Source: an uncultured Alphaproteobacteria bacterium
GTDB lineage: Bacteria > Pseudomonadota > Alphaproteobacteria > Bin95
Direction: 5' to 3'
NCBI GenBank assembly: GCA_913060845.1
Contig: CAJXVF010000067.1
Span: forward strand, 1-8,610
DNA: 8,610 nucleotides
Shown here: positions 6,524 through 8,610 of the stretch, piece after piece
Position numbering within the stretch: the first letter of the stretch is position 1
Layout of the letters: each line of letters begins with the position of its first letter
Position numbers and translations under genes: made by a program
Notes under the pieces: model-generated
What the model was told of the DNA's origin: nothing
The model's database searches: none
Seen by the model: only the letters and a program-made list of their open reading frames with translations

Positions 6524-8491
6524 ATGTCCACTTCCCCTTCTTCCCACTCTGTATGCCGCCCATCCCCAAACAGGCCTCAAAACTCCACCGATAGAGATGG
6601 GGCGATGATACTGGCGACCGTGTTTGGAATGATCCTCGTGGCAGGTGGAGCCTTGTATGTCGCCGGTTTGCGCGATCTGTTTGGTTCAGAGAGCTTTGCC
6701 ATCACGCCGCTTGCCTATCTTCGCGCGATCTTGCTGGGATGGGCGCTGGTGCTGTTTCCATTCGCTACTGGGGGGCACCATGGTTTGCGCAGCGCCGCAG
6801 GGATGCTAGCCGTCTTGCTGGTCTTTTCGGCAATGCCGCGCGCACTGTCACCGGCGATCGACATTGTGGCGACCGTCCTGGGATTTGTGGCGTTACGTCA
6901 TATCGTACGCAAGGAGTTTGCGCTTAGCGGCCGCCAAATTATTCTTGTGGCAGGGCTTGCGCTGGTCACCGCACTGTTTCTGGCTGGGGTCAATCTGCGC
7001 CACAACGCTTCAACCCCTATTGCGCTGGAAACGAGTTTGCTTGGCCTCCTTCATAAGGACACACTGTTTCATGCAGCTGTGGCGCAAAATCTACTGCACT
7101 CGTCCTTACCCAGCATCGGCGCTGATGGTCTAACGCCAATCACTTATCATGTCTTCAGTCATCGGGTGATTGCAGGCTTTTCGACCTGGTTAGGGACCGA
7201 GGTCCTGCATGGATACGCCTTGTTCACTGCAATTGTGGCGGTCCCGGTCCTGCTGACCTTGCTGCTGCAGGCTGCCGTACAATTCTATAATCCTAACCAG
7301 ATCCGACTTGGGGCGCATGCGGCGATGTTCGCCGTACTGGGCTGGCTTACATTCGGCGGCGCACTGATGTGGCATTCCTATTATATTTCGGAATCCTACA
7401 CACTGTCGCTTTGGTTGCTGATCCTTGCCATGCTCTTACTATACAGGCTGATCCAGAGCGTTGCCGGATCATGGCACAGACGGGGCCTGCTGCTAGTTTT
7501 AGCTGTAACGGTAGCGCTTGCTGCGCTCAGCAAGGTTTCAGTCGGAGCCGTCCTTGCCTGTGCCGTCGTGGCAGGACTGGCAGTTGAGGGGCGCTTTCGC
7601 CCCATGGCCCTACTGGCCGCGGTCGGAACGGGCTTGCTGCCCGCGCTGGTAGTCTACTTAGCCTACCCTGTCACGCAGGGCAATGAGACAGATTTGCTTA
7701 AACCATTTGCCTATTTCCGCTACTGGAAACCTGCAATCTATGCGCTTCTACTGACCCTAACTATCAGCTTCCTTGCCTGGCGGCATTTTCCGCGTGATGC
7801 GCAAACACGCGCCATGCTTGCCGCCCTTAGTGCTGGCATGTGGGCAGGGCTGGTCGTCAGCTATCTGCTCAATACGGCTGCTGGGGCGCAATATTACTTC
7901 TCTGATCCAGGAAGCTGGCTGGGCCTTTTGATCATTCCGCTTCTGGGCCTAACGCCAAAATGGATCACTCGAAAATCTGAAGATACACAACTAATCATTG
8001 TTGGTTTGTTTATCGTGCTATGCCTCGGCCTGCACGATGAGAAACTGCGCAGTCTGGATCGCGTCGCCAAAATCAGGGTAGCACTGACAGCCCTTCCTAA
8101 CACCGGAACTTCTAGCCTTGGCGAGCGTGCGGTGCAGTATACCCCAACGGGACGGGCGCTGCAGGCCGCACGCGCCAAGCAAGGGCAGTACGATGCGATT
8201 GCCGTTGCGGCAAACCATTCTGACTTTTGGCAAGCACAACAGGTCTGCTGGGCTACAAGTCTTGTCCTGCCTGCCTTACTCGGCAAACCGATGCTGCAAG
8301 GGATTATCCCGCAGTCTATGGGCTGCACGATTACCGCTTATTACGGATTTTCCGATTATAATCTTGCCATAGGCCGTGCGCCCGTAGACTTGTCCCCCCG
8401 CCCCCTGTGCCTTGCTGCACTGGCACGGAAGCTCACACGGATCCTTGTTATAAGCTCCGATGCCGCACACCTCATCAACTGTCGAGAATGA
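6524..8491 (+). CDS. Large polytopic membrane protein, GT-C-like glycosyltransferase candidate
   Basis: From the ATG at 6524 the protein has 655 residues, with a polar N-tail of about 27 and some 13-15 hydrophobic helices (first at about 28-48, last near 489-503). A C-terminal region of about 150 residues (504-655) is largely soluble. The long loop after the fifth helix holds LLHKDTLFHAAVAQNLLH (175-192), then an ITYHVFSH segment (206-213). A conserved acid followed by H (D179-T-L-F-H183) in the first large periplasmic loop is reminiscent of GT-C enzymes, which use a catalytic Asp/Glu there with polyprenyl-phosphate sugars as donors. No closer family is recognised; it is not obviously ArnT. 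Transcribed away from the sugar operon, it may supply the final transferase (GtrC/ArnT role). An O-antigen polymerase or an unrelated membrane protein are alternatives. The ORF and topology are firm; the function is inference. Another possible start is 6605 (628 residues). Confidence 0.85.
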   Translation: MSTSPSSHSVCRPSPNRPQNSTDRDGAMILATVFGMILVAGGALYVAGLRDLFGSESFAITPLAYLRAILLGWALVLFPFATGGHHGLRSAAGMLAVLLVFSAMPRALSPAIDIVATVLGFVALRHIVRKEFALSGRQIILVAGLALVTALFLAGVNLRHNASTPIALETSLLGLLHKDTLFHAAVAQNLLHSSLPSIGADGLTPITYHVFSHRVIAGFSTWLGTEVLHGYALFTAIVAVPVLLTLLLQAAVQFYNPNQIRLGAHAAMFAVLGWLTFGGALMWHSYYISESYTLSLWLLILAMLLLYRLIQSVAGSWHRRGLLLVLAVTVALAALSKVSVGAVLACAVVAGLAVEGRFRPMALLAAVGTGLLPALVVYLAYPVTQGNETDLLKPFAYFRYWKPAIYALLLTLTISFLAWRHFPRDAQTRAMLAALSAGMWAGLVVSYLLNTAAGAQYYFSDPGSWLGLLIIPLLGLTPKWITRKSEDTQLIIVGLFIVLCLGLHDEKLRSLDRVAKIRVALTALPNTGTSSLGERAVQYTPTGRALQAARAKQGQYDAIAVAANHSDFWQAQQVCWATSLVLPALLGKPMLQGIIPQSMGCTITAYYGFSDYNLAIGRAPVDLSPRPLCLAALARKLTRILVISSDAAHLINCRE

Positions 8492-8530
8492 CGTTGCGTT
8501 AATTACGGGATACCTGTCGAACCACACTTA

Positions 8531-8610
8531 GAGTCTGATTCAAAAGTCCATCATATATAACAATGTCTTGCCAGCCGCCGCATGAGGATGCGGATATGGG
8601 CTATGAGGGT
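8531..8610 (-). mobile_element. Probable end of an IS5-type insertion sequence, running off the right edge
   Basis: A terminal-repeat-like sequence, GAGTCTGATTCAAAAG, starts at 8531 directly after TTA (8528-8530), which would suit the TNA target duplication of some IS5 subgroups. Twenty bases in, a minus-strand frame open from the window edge closes. The other end and the second TTA copy are outside the window, so this rests on appearance and on the transposase-like C-terminus. Confidence 0.45.
8551..8610 (-). CDS. Possible transposase C-terminus (5' part outside window)
   Basis: Only 19 codons and a TGA at 8553-8551 are visible. They read TLIAHIRILMRRLARHCYI, which resembles the hydrophobic helix followed by a basic Arg-rich tail that ends many IS5/IS4-type DDE transposases. 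The stop lies just inside the putative terminal repeat, as is usual for such elements. With so few residues this is a tentative call; a chance open frame at the edge is the alternative. Confidence 0.4.
   Translation of the reverse strand, partial: TLIAHIRILMRRLARHCYI

Overview
The window is part of a surface-polysaccharide or lipid-modification sugar locus. GC-rich codon use, the style of the proteins and the compact operon suggest an alphaproteobacterium, possibly a sphingomonad. That assignment is an impression from sequence style, not a database result.

Layout. Seven genes run on the minus strand from 6311 down to the left edge. In transcription order they are a hexapeptide-repeat N-acetyltransferase (6311-5823), a four-helix SMR/ArnE-type small membrane protein (5826-5446), a Gfo/Idh/MocA sugar dehydrogenase (5405-4383), a DegT-type sugar aminotransferase (4343-3201), a 142-bp gap, a membrane-anchored GT2 glycosyltransferase of the GtrB/ArnC/DPM1 type (3058-2048), an extended-SDR nucleotide-sugar epimerase/dehydratase/decarboxylase (2051-1011), and a second DegT aminotransferase (1027 to the left edge, incomplete). 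Junctions are tight: GTGA, ATGA and 17-bp overlaps, and gaps of about 40 bp. A 212-bp intergenic region (6312-6523) separates this operon from a divergent plus-strand gene (6524-8491) for a large polytopic membrane protein that looks like a GT-C-type glycosyltransferase. The right edge (about 8531-8610) looks like the end of an IS5-type insertion sequence.

How the genes may work together (inference). The dehydrogenase, first aminotransferase and acetyltransferase form the classic three-step set for a 3-acetamido sugar nucleotide: oxidation at C3, transamination, N-acetylation. This is GnnA/GnnB-like or WbpB/WbpE/WbpD-like chemistry. The SDR enzyme and second aminotransferase form a second pair, probably making a 4-amino sugar. 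The GT2 enzyme would load a sugar onto undecaprenyl phosphate, the SMR protein would flip it, and the GT-C-like protein would transfer it to a periplasmic acceptor. That is the three-part logic of Gtr O-antigen modification and Arn lipid A modification systems. The most interesting reading is therefore a self-contained amino-sugar synthesis, flipping and transfer module. The sugar, the acceptor and the role of the GT-C candidate cannot be proved from this sequence.
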